Shown one piece after another: positions 10,866 through 20,481 of a stretch of DNA of 64,000 nucleotides. The stretch is from Antrihabitans auranticaus. Lineage in GTDB: Bacteria; Actinomycetota; Actinomycetes; Mycobacteriales; Mycobacteriaceae. Each line of letters starts with the position of its first letter. The stretch's first letter is position 1. The stretch is from assembly GCF_016481275.1 (NCBI RefSeq), contig NZ_JAEMNW010000001.1:186001-250000 (forward strand), written 5' to 3'. A program made the translations under genes and the position numbers. A model generated the notes under the pieces. The model made no database searches, had not been told where the DNA came from, and saw only the letters and a program-made list of their open reading frames with translations.

Positions 10866-11759
10866 GTGGATATCGGTTTCGCACTGCCGGTTTCGGGTAG
10901 CTGGGCAACACCGGACAACGTCAGCGCCGTCGCGCGAAAGGCCGAGGAACTCGGCTACTCCACGCTGTGGACGTTTCAGCGCTTGCTGTATCCCGACGGC
11001 ACGCGGCTCGGACCGACCTATGCCAGCGTTCTCGACCCCGTGACGGTCGTCGGATTTGCCGCGGGCGTCACCGAACGAATCCGGCTCGGGACGGCGATCG
11101 TCAACGTGCCGTTCCAGCCACCCGTCCTACTGGGCAAGCAACTCGCGACGCTCGACGTACTCTCCCGTGGCAGGCTGGACGCCGGCCTCGGGTTGGGTTG
11201 GGCGCGTGAAGAATTCGAAGCAGCGGGTGCGCCGTACGAACGCCGCGGCAAACGAGCAGAGGACTACATCTCGTGCCTACGTGCGCTGTGGGGTCCGGAT
11301 CCCGTCGAATACGCCGGCGAGTTCTATCGCGTGCCGAAGTCGACGGTGCTGCCGAAACCGATCCAGCCCGGCGGTCCACCGTTGTTGCTCGGCGGCGCCG
11401 CGCCCGCAGCGCTCGCCCGGATCGGGCGGCTCGCGGACGGGTGGATCAGCAGCAGCGGCGCCGACCTGACGGCGCTCGCGTCCTCGGTTGCTGCGGTACA
11501 GGAGGCCGCGACGGCCGCCGGACGCTCCCAGCCGTTGCGGTTCGTGTGCCGCGGGGTGCTCCGCGGAGCGCAGCGGTCGGGTCCGTTGACGGGTTCCCTC
11601 GACGAGGTTCGAACCGACCTGGCGGGACTGGCGGCGCAGGGCATGACCGAGACCTTCATCGACCTCAACTTCGACCCTGCCATCGGCAACCCCGAGGGCG
11701 ACGCCGCCGCCTCGATGCGACGGGCACACGAGGTACTCGAGGCGCTCGCGCCGGGGTGA
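10866..11759 (+). CDS. LLM-class F420-dependent oxidoreductase
   Basis: 297 residues with a luciferase-like TIM-barrel fold: N-terminal DIGFALPVSGSW, then VTERIRLGTAIVNVPF, the glycine-rich GRLDAGLGLGWAREEFEA and PPLLLGGAAPAALARIGRLADGW, all typical of actinobacterial F420-dependent LLM proteins. It would transfer hydride between reduced F420 or FMN and an unknown substrate. GTG 10866 has GAAGG upstream. The gene stands alone between divergent and convergent neighbours, giving no pathway clue. Confidence 0.85.
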   Translation: MDIGFALPVSGSWATPDNVSAVARKAEELGYSTLWTFQRLLYPDGTRLGPTYASVLDPVTVVGFAAGVTERIRLGTAIVNVPFQPPVLLGKQLATLDVLSRGRLDAGLGLGWAREEFEAAGAPYERRGKRAEDYISCLRALWGPDPVEYAGEFYRVPKSTVLPKPIQPGGPPLLLGGAAPAALARIGRLADGWISSSGADLTALASSVAAVQEAATAAGRSQPLRFVCRGVLRGAQRSGPLTGSLDEVRTDLAGLAAQGMTETFIDLNFDPAIGNPEGDAAASMRRAHEVLEALAPG

Positions 11760-11776
11760 CACGGCGGGAATCGCGA

Positions 11777-11833
11777 CGAGAAGGTGGTTGCCGTGACGCC
11801 TACTCGGCGGATACTCAGCCCACCGCCCCCTCG
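11777..11833 (+). repeat. Degenerate copy of the mraZ-upstream palindromic repeat
   Basis: Aligned by hand without gaps, 43 of 56 bases match the reverse complement of the type-A repeat at 36147-36202. It starts with the same cgagaaggtggtt and keeps ctcagcc and accgcc. It sits between convergent stops (oxidoreductase and ileS). The hairpin arms are decayed, so it looks like an old copy. Confidence 0.6.
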
Positions 11834-11868
11834 CCGCGACAAAGCCCGGCGGACGGGAGCCTGCGCCC

Positions 11869-14800
11869 TCAGCGCTTGACGATCGAGACCCGCACGCCTT
11901 CGAGGACATCGACGGCGTCGGTGCCCGGCTCGCCCAACTCGATCTGCGTGGCCAGTACTTCGCCCGCGATGAAGTCCAGGTGCGTCTGCGCCCAATCGCG
12001 GTACTGGTCGGGCACGGACAGGACGACACCGATCCGGTCCGAGACGTCGAGGCCCTGTGCCTTGCGCGCATCCTGAAGTTCGCGGATCAGGTCGCGCGCC
12101 CAGCCCTCGGCTTCCAACTCTGCGGTGACAACCGAGTTGAGCACCACCAGGCCCGCGTTGCCGGGCAGAGCAGCCGTCGACTCGGGTTCGGCGGCCACGA
12201 GTCGCTGCGTGTACTCCTCGGGCAGCAACTCGATTCCGGCAGCAGTGACCACGCCGTTCGCATCTTCGGACCAATCCCCGGCCTTGACCGCCTTGATCAC
12301 CGTCTGCACCTCCTTGCCCAGCCTCGGACCTGCGGCGCGTGCGTTGACGACGAGTTCGAATCGGCCGTGGACGTCGACGTCGGTTGTGAGATCGACCTTC
12401 TTGACGTTGACCTCGTCGGCGATGATGTCCTTGAACGGCTCCAGGCGCTCGGCATCGGAGGCTGCCACAGTGACCTCAGGCAGCGGCAACCGCACCCGAA
12501 GATTCTGTGCCTTCCGCAGACTCGAGACCGTCGAGCAGACCACCCGGACCTCGTCCATCGCAGCGACCAACTCGGCGTCGGCGGGCAGCAGACCGGCTGC
12601 CGGCCAGTCAGCCAGATGCACCGAGCGCCCCCCGGTGAGCCCGCGCCAGATCACTTCGCTGATCAACGGCAAAAGCGGTGCAGCCAAACGGCATACGACT
12701 TCGAGGACCGTGTGCAACGTGTCGATCGCATCGCGGTCCTCGTCCCAGAACCGTTGGCGGGACCGGCGCACGTACCAGTTGGTGAGGGCGTCGCAGAACC
12801 AGCGCAACTCGTCGCAGGCACCGGCGATGTCGTACTTCTCCAGCGCCTCGGTCATCGCGTCGCGGGTCGCGGCGAGCTTCGCGAGGACGTACCGATCCAG
12901 CACGTGCGGCGAATCGGTGCGCCACTCCCCCGGCTTCGACGCGTACAACTGCAGGAACGTCCACGCATTCCACAGCGGCCGCAATGCCTGCCCGGCACCC
13001 TCGCGAATTCCGCGCTCGGTGACGACCAGGTTGCCGCCGCGAAGGATCGGCGACGCCATCAGGAACCAGCGCATCGCGTCGGATCCGTCGCGGTCGAAGA
13101 CCTCGTTGACGTTCGGGTAGTTGCCCTTCGACTTGCTCATCTTCAAGCCGTCGTCGCCGAGCACGATGCCGTGCGCCGCAACAGTTTTGAACGCCGGCCG
13201 ATCGAACAGAGCCGTAGCGAGGACGTGCAAGTTGTAGAACCACCCGCGCGTCTGACCGTTGTACTCGACGATGAAGTCGCCCGGGAAGTGACCTTCCGCG
13301 TCGGCGGTACCTTCGAACCACTCCCGATTCTCGAACGGATAGTGCACCTGCGCGTACGGCATGGACCCCGACTCGAACCAGCAGTCGAGCACTTCCGGCA
13401 CACGGCGCATGGTCGACCGACCCGTCGGATCGTCCGGGTTCGGACGCGTCAACTCGTCCACCATCGGCCGGTGCAGGTCGGTCGGGCGCACGCCGAAATC
13501 GCGCTCGAGCTCATCGAGCGAGCCGTAGACGTCGGTCCGCGGGTAGGTTGGATCATCCGACACCCACACTGGAATCGGGCTGCCCCAGTATCGATTTCGC
13601 GAGATGTTCCAGTCCCGGGCACCTTCGAGCCACTTACCGAACTGGCCGTCACGGATGTGCTCGGGTACCCACGTGATCTGCTGGTTCAGCTCGACCATGC
13701 GGTCGCGGAACTGTGTCACAGCGACAAACCACGACGGCACAGCCATATAGATCAAGGGCTGACCGGAACGCCAGCTGTGCGGGTAGGAGTGCTCGATCGT
13801 CTCGTGCCGCAGGATCTTGCCGACGGCCTTGAGGTCCTTGATGATGTTCGGATTCGCGTCGAACACCATCTGACCCTCGTAGGGCGGAACCAGCGACGTG
13901 AACTTGCCACCCGCGTCGAGCGGCTGCACCAGTTCGATGTCGTTCGCCGTGGCGACGTCCATGTCCTCCTCACCGAACGCCGGTGCAAGGTGGACGATGC
14001 CCGTACCGGAGTCGGTCGTGACGTAGTCGGCCCCAAGGACACGATGCGCGTTCGGGTGACCGGCGAAGAAATCGAACGGCGGCGCGTACGCGACACCCAC
14101 CAGGTCCGCGCCGACCAACTCGCCCAGCACCTCGGGTTCGGCGCCCAATTCGCGCGCGTAATGCGCGACGCGCTCCTTGGCGAGCACGTACCGCTTGCCG
14201 TCCGCACCGGCGACCTGAACGTAGGAGATCTCCGGATGCACCGCGATCGCGAGGTTCGACGGCAGCGTCCACGGCGTCGTGGTCCAGATCAGCGCGTTCG
14301 CGCCATCCAGCGGTGATCCGGGCGCGTGCAACGGCATGTCGACCGTGACGGCAGGGTCCTGACGCATCTTGTACGCGTCGTCGAGCTTCGACTCCTGATT
14401 CGACAGGGGCGTTTGTTCGTACCAGCTGTAGGGAAGCACCCGGAAGCCCTGATAGATCAGGCCTTTGTCCCAGAGTTGCTTGAAGGCCCACATGACCGAC
14501 TCCATGAAGTCGATGTCGAGGGTCTTGTAGTCGTTGTCGAAGTCGACCCAGCGCGCCTGCCGCGTGACGTACTCGCGCCACTCGTCGGTGTAGCGCAACA
14601 CCGATTGCTTGCAGAACTCGTTGAACTTCGCGATACCCATGCCGGAGATATCACCGGTCTTGATGCCCAGCTGCTTTTCGGCCTCGAGTTCGGCGGGCAG
14701 ACCGTGCGTATCCCACCCGAAACGCCGCTCGACCTTCTTGCCGCGCATCGTCTGGTAGCGCGGGATCAGGTCCTTGACGTAACCCGTGAGCAAATGTCCG

Positions 14801-15000
14801 TAGTGTGGCAAACCATTGGCGAACGGCGGTCCGTCATAGAAAACGAACTCCGAATCGGCGCTGCGGTTCGCCACGCTCGCCCGAAATGTGCCGTCCGATT
14901 CCCATTCGGCGAGCACCCGCTTCTCGAGCGCGGGGAAATCGACGCCAGGGGAAGTCTTGCCGCCGCCGAGATCGACGCGGGGGTACGAATCTTGTGACAT
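11869..15000 (-). CDS. ileS: Isoleucyl-tRNA synthetase
   Basis: 1043 residues, the long (eukaryote-like) IleRS type. Class I signatures: the HIGH-equivalent [15 protein letters not shown] and the KMSKS loop in [14 protein letters not shown]. The CP1 editing domain spans the middle, and the C-terminus carries the anticodon-binding and long tail domains. It charges tRNA-Ile. ATG 15000 has GAGGAG 6-11 bp upstream. Expression is very likely controlled by the T-box leader immediately upstream, which exposes or hides that ribosome site. It belongs to the wag31-ileS-dinB neighbourhood on the minus strand. Confidence 0.97.
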   Translation of the reverse strand: MSQDSYPRVDLGGGKTSPGVDFPALEKRVLAEWESDGTFRASVANRSADSEFVFYDGPPFANGLPHYGHLLTGYVKDLIPRYQTMRGKKVERRFGWDTHGLPAELEAEKQLGIKTGDISGMGIAKFNEFCKQSVLRYTDEWREYVTRQARWVDFDNDYKTLDIDFMESVMWAFKQLWDKGLIYQGFRVLPYSWYEQTPLSNQESKLDDAYKMRQDPAVTVDMPLHAPGSPLDGANALIWTTTPWTLPSNLAIAVHPEISYVQVAGADGKRYVLAKERVAHYARELGAEPEVLGELVGADLVGVAYAPPFDFFAGHPNAHRVLGADYVTTDSGTGIVHLAPAFGEEDMDVATANDIELVQPLDAGGKFTSLVPPYEGQMVFDANPNIIKDLKAVGKILRHETIEHSYPHSWRSGQPLIYMAVPSWFVAVTQFRDRMVELNQQITWVPEHIRDGQFGKWLEGARDWNISRNRYWGSPIPVWVSDDPTYPRTDVYGSLDELERDFGVRPTDLHRPMVDELTRPNPDDPTGRSTMRRVPEVLDCWFESGSMPYAQVHYPFENREWFEGTADAEGHFPGDFIVEYNGQTRGWFYNLHVLATALFDRPAFKTVAAHGIVLGDDGLKMSKSKGNYPNVNEVFDRDGSDAMRWFLMASPILRGGNLVVTERGIREGAGQALRPLWNAWTFLQLYASKPGEWRTDSPHVLDRYVLAKLAATRDAMTEALEKYDIAGACDELRWFCDALTNWYVRRSRQRFWDEDRDAIDTLHTVLEVVCRLAAPLLPLISEVIWRGLTGGRSVHLADWPAAGLLPADAELVAAMDEVRVVCSTVSSLRKAQNLRVRLPLPEVTVAASDAERLEPFKDIIADEVNVKKVDLTTDVDVHGRFELVVNARAAGPRLGKEVQTVIKAVKAGDWSEDANGVVTAAGIELLPEEYTQRLVAAEPESTAALPGNAGLVVLNSVVTAELEAEGWARDLIRELQDARKAQGLDVSDRIGVVLSVPDQYRDWAQTHLDFIAGEVLATQIELGEPGTDAVDVLEGVRVSIVKR

Positions 15001-15004
15001 GCAG

Positions 15005-15210
15005 GGCTCCTCGTGCCGTGTACTGGCACGGGGACGACGACCACGCACCATGCGCTGCCACCGCGGTACCACCCCGCTTGCCCCGGGCGCACGTGCTCGG
15101 AGCCACTCCTCGTGAGCTGTGACGGGCTCTCCCGTTCGGTTCTACTTAGCCGGCCCGCCGACTGTTCTTCCGAATGCTCCCCGGTGATGGCCGGATCATC
15201 GCGTAGTTAC
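15005..15210 (-). promoter_or_regulatory. T-box riboswitch (ultrashort stem I, translational type) for ileS
   Basis: Read on the minus strand, the leader contains a short stem with the isoleucine specifier ATC in CCGGCCATCACCGG (plus-strand 15181-15194, specifier 15186-15188). Then come several small stems and the near-invariant T-box sequence GGTGGTACCGCGG (15061-15073), which pairs with uncharged tRNA acceptor ends. A hairpin CGTGCC/GGCACG follows just before the GAGGAG of ileS, with no terminator U-tract. This is the arrangement known for actinobacterial ileS leaders: uncharged tRNA-Ile frees the ribosome site. Confidence 0.88.
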
Positions 15211-15266
15211 GTCTTTGTTCTGTCCTGTCGATACTGCCGCAGAGCGGACCGCTTTGTCGATCCGAT

Positions 15267-15521
15267 TCAGCCGTGTGCGGGCTTTTCGTGCCGCCCACGC
15301 TTTCGCGGTTCCGGTTTCGGTTTCGGCGCATCCGCCTCGTCCACATTCGGCGCGACACCGTCGGACCGCGTTCGCCCTGTCAGAGCACTACCCAGCAGGA
15401 CACACGCTCCGATCGCGCAAGCGAGGATGCAACCCCACGCCCAGACGACCGAGCCGGTCATCAGGGCTATCACCAGGAGCGCAAAGCCGACGGCGGCGAG
15501 CGCGAGCGTCAACACCAGCAC
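15267..15521 (-). CDS. Small two-helix membrane protein
   Basis: 84 residues: two hydrophobic helices (LALAAVGFALLVIALMTG and AWGCILACAIGACVLLGSAL) and a charged, Lys/Arg/Pro-rich cytosolic tail (PKPKPEPRKRGRHEK). It lies between wag31 and ileS on the same strand. The placement next to a polar-growth scaffold is suggestive but no family or function is recognised. Start GTG 15521. Confidence 0.65.
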   Translation of the reverse strand: MLVLTLALAAVGFALLVIALMTGSVVWAWGCILACAIGACVLLGSALTGRTRSDGVAPNVDEADAPKPKPEPRKRGRHEKPAHG

Positions 15522-15573
15522 GAGGCGCCCTTACTCGATTGGAGGCCACCGATGTGCAGCACGACCAAGCCTG

Positions 15574-16422
15574 TTACTTGGTTCCCTTCGCGAAGGACGC
15601 GCTGCTGTGGTTGCTGGATGCGTCCTGGGCGAATGCGTCGCCACCGTCCGCCGGAATGGCCGAACCACGGTTGTCGAGCTCTTCGAGCTGCGACTCCAGA
15701 TAGGACTTCAGGCGAACGCGGTATTCGCGCTCGAACGTCTTCAACTGCTCGATGCGGCCTTCGAGAACCGTGCGCTGCTGGTTGATCGTCGCCATGATCT
15801 CGGTGTGCTTGCGCTCGGCGTCGGACTGGAGGGCGTCTGCCTTCTCCTTCGCCTGGCGTAGCTGCGTCTCGGAGCGAGTCTGTGCATCGGCGAGCAGCGC
15901 TTCCGACTTCTGGCGTGCGTCCGCGATCATTGCCTCCGACCGCGAGCGGGCGTCGGTGACGAGGCGTTCGGAGTTGGTCCGAGCGTTGCTGAGCAGCTGC
16001 TCGGACTCCGACTTCGCGTCGTTCGTCAAGCGGTCGGCCATTTCCTGCGCGAGGCCGAGGACCTTGGCGGCCTGCAGGCTGGCGTCACCGGACGACGGCG
16101 CCGAAGGTGCGGCAGAGGCGATCGGTGCCGGCGCGGTGGGCGGCGGCGCCTTGGCGGTTTCGACCCGCTGCGGTGCCGGAGCAGGCTTCGACGGTGCCGG
16201 TGCCGCGGCGGCAACGCCACCACGGCCCTTCTTGGCGTCGGACAGCTCGGCGTCGAGCTCGCCTACGCGCTGACGCAGGTCGGCATTCTCCTCGATCAGA
16301 CGCGCGAGTTCCTGCTCGACCAGGTCGAGGAACGCATCGACTTCGTCTTCGTTGTAGCCGCGCTTACCGATTGGCGGCTTGCTGAAAGCAACGTTGTGCA
16401 CATCAGCTGGAGTCAGCGGCAT
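15574..16422 (-). CDS. wag31: Wag31/DivIVA cell-pole and septum scaffold
   Basis: 282 residues. The N-terminal DivIVA lipid-binding domain ([18 protein letters not shown], then [18 protein letters not shown]) is followed by an Ala/Pro-rich linker (~80-115). A long coiled coil with repeating alanine-serine-glutamate heptads ([19 protein letters not shown] style) ends near residue 250. Wag31 binds curved membrane at poles and directs apical wall synthesis in mycolata. ATG with GAAGGGATC upstream. About 145 bp separate it from yggT; a TATAAC element lies upstream on the minus strand, but no matching -35 was clear. Confidence 0.96.
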   Translation of the reverse strand: MPLTPADVHNVAFSKPPIGKRGYNEDEVDAFLDLVEQELARLIEENADLRQRVGELDAELSDAKKGRGGVAAAAPAPSKPAPAPQRVETAKAPPPTAPAPIASAAPSAPSSGDASLQAAKVLGLAQEMADRLTNDAKSESEQLLSNARTNSERLVTDARSRSEAMIADARQKSEALLADAQTRSETQLRQAKEKADALQSDAERKHTEIMATINQQRTVLEGRIEQLKTFEREYRVRLKSYLESQLEELDNRGSAIPADGGDAFAQDASSNHSSASFAKGTK

Positions 16423-16568
16423 GGAAGGATCCCTTCACGCGTCATTTGGCGGTCTAGCAAGCATTCAGTTATAGCGCACTCAACTTGCGAATTACCCATC
16501 ACACTGTAACTAGGGCCCATTCTGTCACACCTGACCCGCAGGTAGCGCCGGTCTAGCGACATACGACA

Positions 16569-16853
16569 TCAGACCGACCTCTCTACGACTGTCATCAGGA
16601 TGAACACGATGAATAGCAAGACCATTATGGAGAGGTCCAGCCGGATTCCGCCAAGCGAGATGGGCGGAATCAGACGGCGGAGCAGCTTCACAGGGGGGTC
16701 CGTGATCGTGAAGATGGCCTCCAGAATCACGACGACGAAGCCGGTCGGATGCCAGTCACGTGCGAACGAACGGATGAATTCGATGATGATTCGGCCGATC
16801 AGCAACAACCAGAAGACGAACAGCGCGAAGTAGATCACCGCAAACAGGGCCAC
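16569..16853 (-). CDS. YggT-family membrane protein
   Basis: 94 residues with two helical regions and the YggT signature block TDPPVKLLRRLIPPISLGG between them. YggT proteins accompany sepF in most Gram-positive division clusters and are thought to support membrane or division functions, without a defined activity. Probable GTG start at 16853, 91 bp downstream of sepF and before wag31, the order seen in mycobacteria. Confidence 0.9.
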   Translation of the reverse strand: MALFAVIYFALFVFWLLLIGRIIIEFIRSFARDWHPTGFVVVILEAIFTITDPPVKLLRRLIPPISLGGIRLDLSIMVLLFIVFILMTVVERSV

Positions 16854-16943
16854 GCCATCACTCTGCCTGACAACACGCAGCCGATCAAAGCGACCCCCCG
16901 GGAACTGGCCGCCACGATCGAAGAATCGCGGCGGTCGAAACGT

Positions 16944-17585
16944 TTACTGCTGGTTGTAAAAGCCTGTTTCGGCGATGCGACGTCGCTCTTCGGCGGACAC
17001 ATCGATGTCCGCGGGTGAGAGCAGAAACACCTTCGTCGCGACTTTGTCGAATGAGCCACGGAGTGCAAAAGCCAAGCCGGCTGCGAAGTCGACCAGGCGC
17101 TTTGCATCGGCGTTGCTCATCTCGACAAGGTCCATGATGACAGGGCTGCCATCGCGGAACCGCTCGCCGATCGTGCGTGCCTCGCTGTAATCGCGCGGGC
17201 GCAGCGTCGTGATCTTCGACAGCGGACCGCCGTCGTCGAACAACGGCGTGCGGCGAGTCTCGAGGCGCGGTTCCGGCGCGGTGTCCATCGCGAGCGCACC
17301 GCGCGTGGCGGGCGCGCTTCGCGAAATGGACGGCGTGGAGCGAGACGGGAGTGGTTCGAGACGCGGTGCGCGCCGAGGTGCCTCGTACGCCGCTACCTCG
17401 TCGTCGAACTCCTCGCGTCGTGCATACGAGGGTCGCGCAGGGTGGTCGGCGTATTCGAGTTCGCCATACGAATCGCGAACTCGGGCGGGCCTACGCGCGA
17501 CACCTGGCTCATCTAGGTAATCGTCTTCGTAGTCCTCGAGCGGCACCATACCGAAGTAAGCCTTGAACTTGTGCAGAGTGCTCAT
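16944..17585 (-). CDS. sepF: Cell division protein SepF
   Basis: 213 residues. The first 15 ([14 protein letters not shown]) form the amphipathic membrane-binding helix; a charged, Arg-rich disordered linker follows. The C-terminal SepF domain includes [37 protein letters not shown] and [15 protein letters not shown]. SepF tethers FtsZ filaments to the membrane and, in actinobacteria that lack FtsA and ZipA, is the main anchor. ATG has AAGGAAGG upstream. Its neighbours are yggS and yggT. Confidence 0.95.
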   Translation of the reverse strand: MSTLHKFKAYFGMVPLEDYEDDYLDEPGVARRPARVRDSYGELEYADHPARPSYARREEFDDEVAAYEAPRRAPRLEPLPSRSTPSISRSAPATRGALAMDTAPEPRLETRRTPLFDDGGPLSKITTLRPRDYSEARTIGERFRDGSPVIMDLVEMSNADAKRLVDFAAGLAFALRGSFDKVATKVFLLSPADIDVSAEERRRIAETGFYNQQ

Positions 17586-17643
17586 GGATCGACCTTCCTT
17601 GGCACAGCGAGCCTTTGGATGTTTCAGTTGTGACTGATGGGGT

Positions 17644-18354
17644 TCAATTTATCGGCCTCGTGCCTAACAGCGCGGTTCCGACACGCACGCAGGTAGATCC
17701 GTATTTCACGGCAATTTCAAGATCGCCCGACATTCCGGCGGACAGTGCCGTGGCGCCAGGATGCGTGCGGAGCAACCGACTGTGCAGGTCCGCAAGGTTT
17801 TCGTACGCCCGTGCCGGATCCGCTCCGAGCGGCGGAATCGCCATGAGTCCGTCGAGCACCAGAGATTCTGTACCGGAGACCAATTCGGCCAATGCGGAAA
17901 GATCAGCCGCCGAGACGCCACCCCGCTCCGGGTCGCCGTCGAGACTCACCTGCAGCAACACATGCAAAGGCTCGGCACGGGTTCCTGCCGCCAACGCGTC
18001 CGTCGTTGCCGAGTCCAGAGCGCGCACCAGACGCGCGCTGTCGACCGAATGCACGACATGCGCCCAACCTGCGACGGCGCGAGCCTTGTTTCGCTGCAGC
18101 CGTCCGATCATGTGCCAACGGACCGGTTCGGGGGTGGTGACTGCGGCAATCTTTGCTGCCGCCTCTTGTTCCCGCGACTCGCCGAACTCACGCCTGCCCA
18201 GGGAATACAGAATGTCGACGTCGGAGGCGGGGAAGAACTTGGTCACCGGCAGCAGCTGCACCGATTCCAGCGGTCGACCGGCGCTGCGGCAGGCTGCGGC
18301 TACGCGGCCGAGCAACCGGTCGAGCGATTCCGCCAGCTCGGCCGTCCTGCTCAT
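17644..18354 (-). CDS. YggS-family PLP-binding protein
   Basis: 236 residues of the YggS/PROSC (PLPBP) family. The pyridoxal-phosphate lysine lies in [34 protein letters not shown] and the C-terminal [23 protein letters not shown] are classic motifs. These proteins have no enzyme activity and buffer PLP. Start ATG 18354, 30 bp after pgeF in the ftsZ-pgeF-yggS-sepF order conserved across actinobacteria. Confidence 0.93.
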   Translation of the reverse strand: MSRTAELAESLDRLLGRVAAACRSAGRPLESVQLLPVTKFFPASDVDILYSLGRREFGESREQEAAAKIAAVTTPEPVRWHMIGRLQRNKARAVAGWAHVVHSVDSARLVRALDSATTDALAAGTRAEPLHVLLQVSLDGDPERGGVSAADLSALAELVSGTESLVLDGLMAIPPLGADPARAYENLADLHSRLLRTHPGATALSAGMSGDLEIAVKYGSTCVRVGTALLGTRPIN

Positions 18355-18384
18355 GTCGCAGCCCTGCTCATCGATCCCTTTGGC

Positions 18385-19095
18385 TCATGAGTCCGATTGG
18401 ATCCAGATCACGCCCGCAATTCTGCCAGTGGGCGCACCGCGCCTATGACTGAAGAGCGACTTGTCCTCGATCGTGCACCGGGGATCCTGTGCGACGCCCG
18501 CGATGCCGGCGTCGAGCAGCTGGCGACGCAAACCTGCGCGCAGGTCCAGACCCGGCGTGCCCTTCAGAGTCTTCGTCGCGCTACCGGGCAGATGCTTCTC
18601 GACGTCGGCGCGCATGTGCGCAGGCACTTCGTACTGCCGACCGCTCGCTGCCGGACCGAAGAACGCACCGATCCGGGAAAGCTCGGCACCTTGTTCGACC
18701 ATCACGTCGAGAACCCGCGGAACGATGCCGATCCGTGCCCCGACCCGGCCCGCATGCACGGCGGCGATGACCCCGGCTTCTTCGTCGGAGAGCAGGATCG
18801 GCACGCAATCAGCAGTCAAGACGACGAGACCGAGATCGCGAACCTTCGTCACCGTCGCATCGGTCGCCGGAATCGGCTCGGTTGTGGGTCCGTCCACGAC
18901 CGCAATGCTGCGGCCGTGGATCTGCTCCATCCACACCAACCGGTCCGGCGTCAGGCCGATCTCGCGCGCGAGTCGCTCGCGGTTGCGAGCAACCGCGGCC
19001 GGATCGTCACCGACGTGGTCGCCGAGATTGAACGAGTCGTAAGGCGGGGCCGAGAATCCCCCGGCCCGACTTGTTACTACGCGCCGAACCCTCAA
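18385..19095 (-). CDS. pgeF: Peptidoglycan editing factor PgeF (laccase-domain, YfiH family)
   Basis: 236 residues. Family signatures: the N-terminal [24 protein letters not shown] (split here for length only), [13 protein letters not shown] and [13 protein letters not shown] with the metal-binding Cys, then [18 protein letters not shown]. In E. coli the homologue prevents misincorporation of serine in muropeptides. The TTG start at 19095 overlaps the ftsZ stop by 4 bp (TTGA), the only in-frame start near the junction, so it is likely coupled to ftsZ. Confidence 0.88.
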   Translation of the reverse strand: MRVRRVVTSRAGGFSAPPYDSFNLGDHVGDDPAAVARNRERLAREIGLTPDRLVWMEQIHGRSIAVVDGPTTEPIPATDATVTKVRDLGLVVLTADCVPILLSDEEAGVIAAVHAGRVGARIGIVPRVLDVMVEQGAELSRIGAFFGPAASGRQYEVPAHMRADVEKHLPGSATKTLKGTPGLDLRAGLRRQLLDAGIAGVAQDPRCTIEDKSLFSHRRGAPTGRIAGVIWIQSDS

Positions 19096-20261
19096 CGCCG
19101 CATGAAGGAAGGCACGTCGACGTCGTCTTCGGCATCACTCGCCGGTGCCGCATTGCGGGCGGGCGCGGTGCTTGCCCGAACCGGCTCACGGTCGTTTCGG
19201 TAGTGCGCTCCGTTGCCGTTCTGCGACTGACCGATCTCACCGGCACGCCCCGATCCGATGGACGACGCGCGGCTGGCGGCGGGTGCGGCGGCTTCGACGG
19301 GCCGCCGCGGTGGCGAACCTGCTTCGAACCCGGCAGCGATCACCGTGACGCGGACTTCGTCGCCGAGCGAATCGTCGATGACCGTCCCGAAGATGATGTT
19401 GGCTTCGATGTGCGCGGCTTCCTGGACGAGCGAGGCGGCCTCGTTGATCTCGAACAATCCGAGATCCGATCCGCCTGCGATCGACAGCAGCACGCCCTGC
19501 GCGCCTTCCATCGATGCTTCCAGCAGCGGCGAATTGATCGCGGCCTCAGCAGCTTTCACCGCGCGACCGTCACCGCGAGCCGACCCGATGCCCATCAGTG
19601 CGCTACCGGCGCCGGACATGACGCTCTTGACGTCGGCGAAGTCGACGTTGATCAAACCGGGCGTCGTGATGAGGTCGGTGATGCCCTGCACGCCGTTCAG
19701 CAGAACTTCGTCGGCAGAGCGGAAGGCGTCCATCAGGCTCACGGCCGCGTCGCCGAGCTGCAGCAGGCGGTCGTTCGGAATGACGATGAGCGTGTCGCAC
19801 GACTCGCGCAGGGCGCCGATCCCGTTCTCGGCCTGCCCGCCGCGGCGCTTGCCCTCGAACGAGAACGGTCGTGTCACAACGCCGATCGTCAGAGCGCCGA
19901 GCTTGCGCGCGATGCTGGCGACGACGGGCGCGCCACCGGTACCGGTGCCACCGCCTTCGCCCGCGGTGACGAAGACCATGTCGGCGCCCTTGAGCACCTC
20001 TTCGATCTCGTCCTTGTGGTCTTCTGCAGCCTTGCGGCCGACTTCGGGGTCGGCGCCGGCGCCGAGACCCCTGGTGAGCTCACGGCCGACGTCGAGTTTG
20101 ACGTCGGCGTCGCTCATCAGCAGTGCTTGCGCGTCGGTGTTGACGGCAATGAACTCAACTCCCTTGAGTCCTTGCTCGATCATTCGGTTGACGGCATTGA
20201 CACCGCCGCCACCGATACCGACGACCTTGATTACGGCGAGGTAGTTATGCGGGGGCGTCAT
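19092..20261 (-). CDS. ftsZ: Cell division GTPase FtsZ
   Basis: 389 residues. The N-terminal [17 protein letters not shown] nucleotide motif, the tubulin signature [16 protein letters not shown] and the T7-loop region [11 protein letters not shown] are intact. A ~60-residue variable linker leads to the C-terminal conserved peptide ([10 protein letters not shown]) that docks SepF/FtsW-type partners. It polymerises at the division site. ATG 20261, preceded by a 220-bp intergenic region containing a probable promoter of its own. Confidence 0.98.
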   Translation of the reverse strand: MTPPHNYLAVIKVVGIGGGGVNAVNRMIEQGLKGVEFIAVNTDAQALLMSDADVKLDVGRELTRGLGAGADPEVGRKAAEDHKDEIEEVLKGADMVFVTAGEGGGTGTGGAPVVASIARKLGALTIGVVTRPFSFEGKRRGGQAENGIGALRESCDTLIVIPNDRLLQLGDAAVSLMDAFRSADEVLLNGVQGITDLITTPGLINVDFADVKSVMSGAGSALMGIGSARGDGRAVKAAEAAINSPLLEASMEGAQGVLLSIAGGSDLGLFEINEAASLVQEAAHIEANIIFGTVIDDSLGDEVRVTVIAAGFEAGSPPRRPVEAAAPAASRASSIGSGRAGEIGQSQNGNGAHYRNDREPVRASTAPARNAAPASDAEDDVDVPSFMRR

Positions 20262-20341
20262 GGGCTCTCGCCTTCCTTCGATTGCAAAGCTTGTGTTCGC
20301 CTCGTTCGGCGTGGCCTACTTCTGTCGAGTTCCCGAAACTC

Positions 20342-20374
20342 TAAACCTCAACCATAGGTTTAACGTTATGTCAA
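20342..20374 (-). promoter_or_regulatory. Probable ftsZ promoter -35 with overlapping inverted repeat
   Basis: On the minus strand a consensus -35 TTGACA (20369-20374) faces ftsZ about 110 bp upstream. Within the expected spacer/-10 region lies a perfect inverted repeat, taaacct-N7-aggttta (20342-20362). No clean TANNNT sits at 17 bp, so the -10 is uncertain. A 7-bp dyad covering the core promoter suggests an operator for an unknown regulator. The rest of the 20262-20481 gap shows nothing else recognisable. Confidence 0.5.
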
Positions 20375-20481
20375 GTGCCCGACTAGACCCAAACGCTATT
20401 CACCAGCAAAGCGATCCGCACGCAGGCGCGCCGTGCGGGGCGGGAGATTATTTTGAGTGATCCGCGATACGTTGCGCTGCA

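Noticed and set aside
11980-14316. A 778-codon open frame antisense to ileS
   Set aside because: High-GC codon bias keeps antisense frames open; the product is Arg/His/Asp-rich without domains, while ileS is unmistakable. The same applies to long antisense frames over murC (21338-22975) and pimB (61060-63486).
15061-15073. tRNA-like or palindromic protein-binding site around ccgcggtaccacc
   Set aside because: It is the conserved T-box sequence of the ileS leader; no tRNA cloverleaf can be formed around it.
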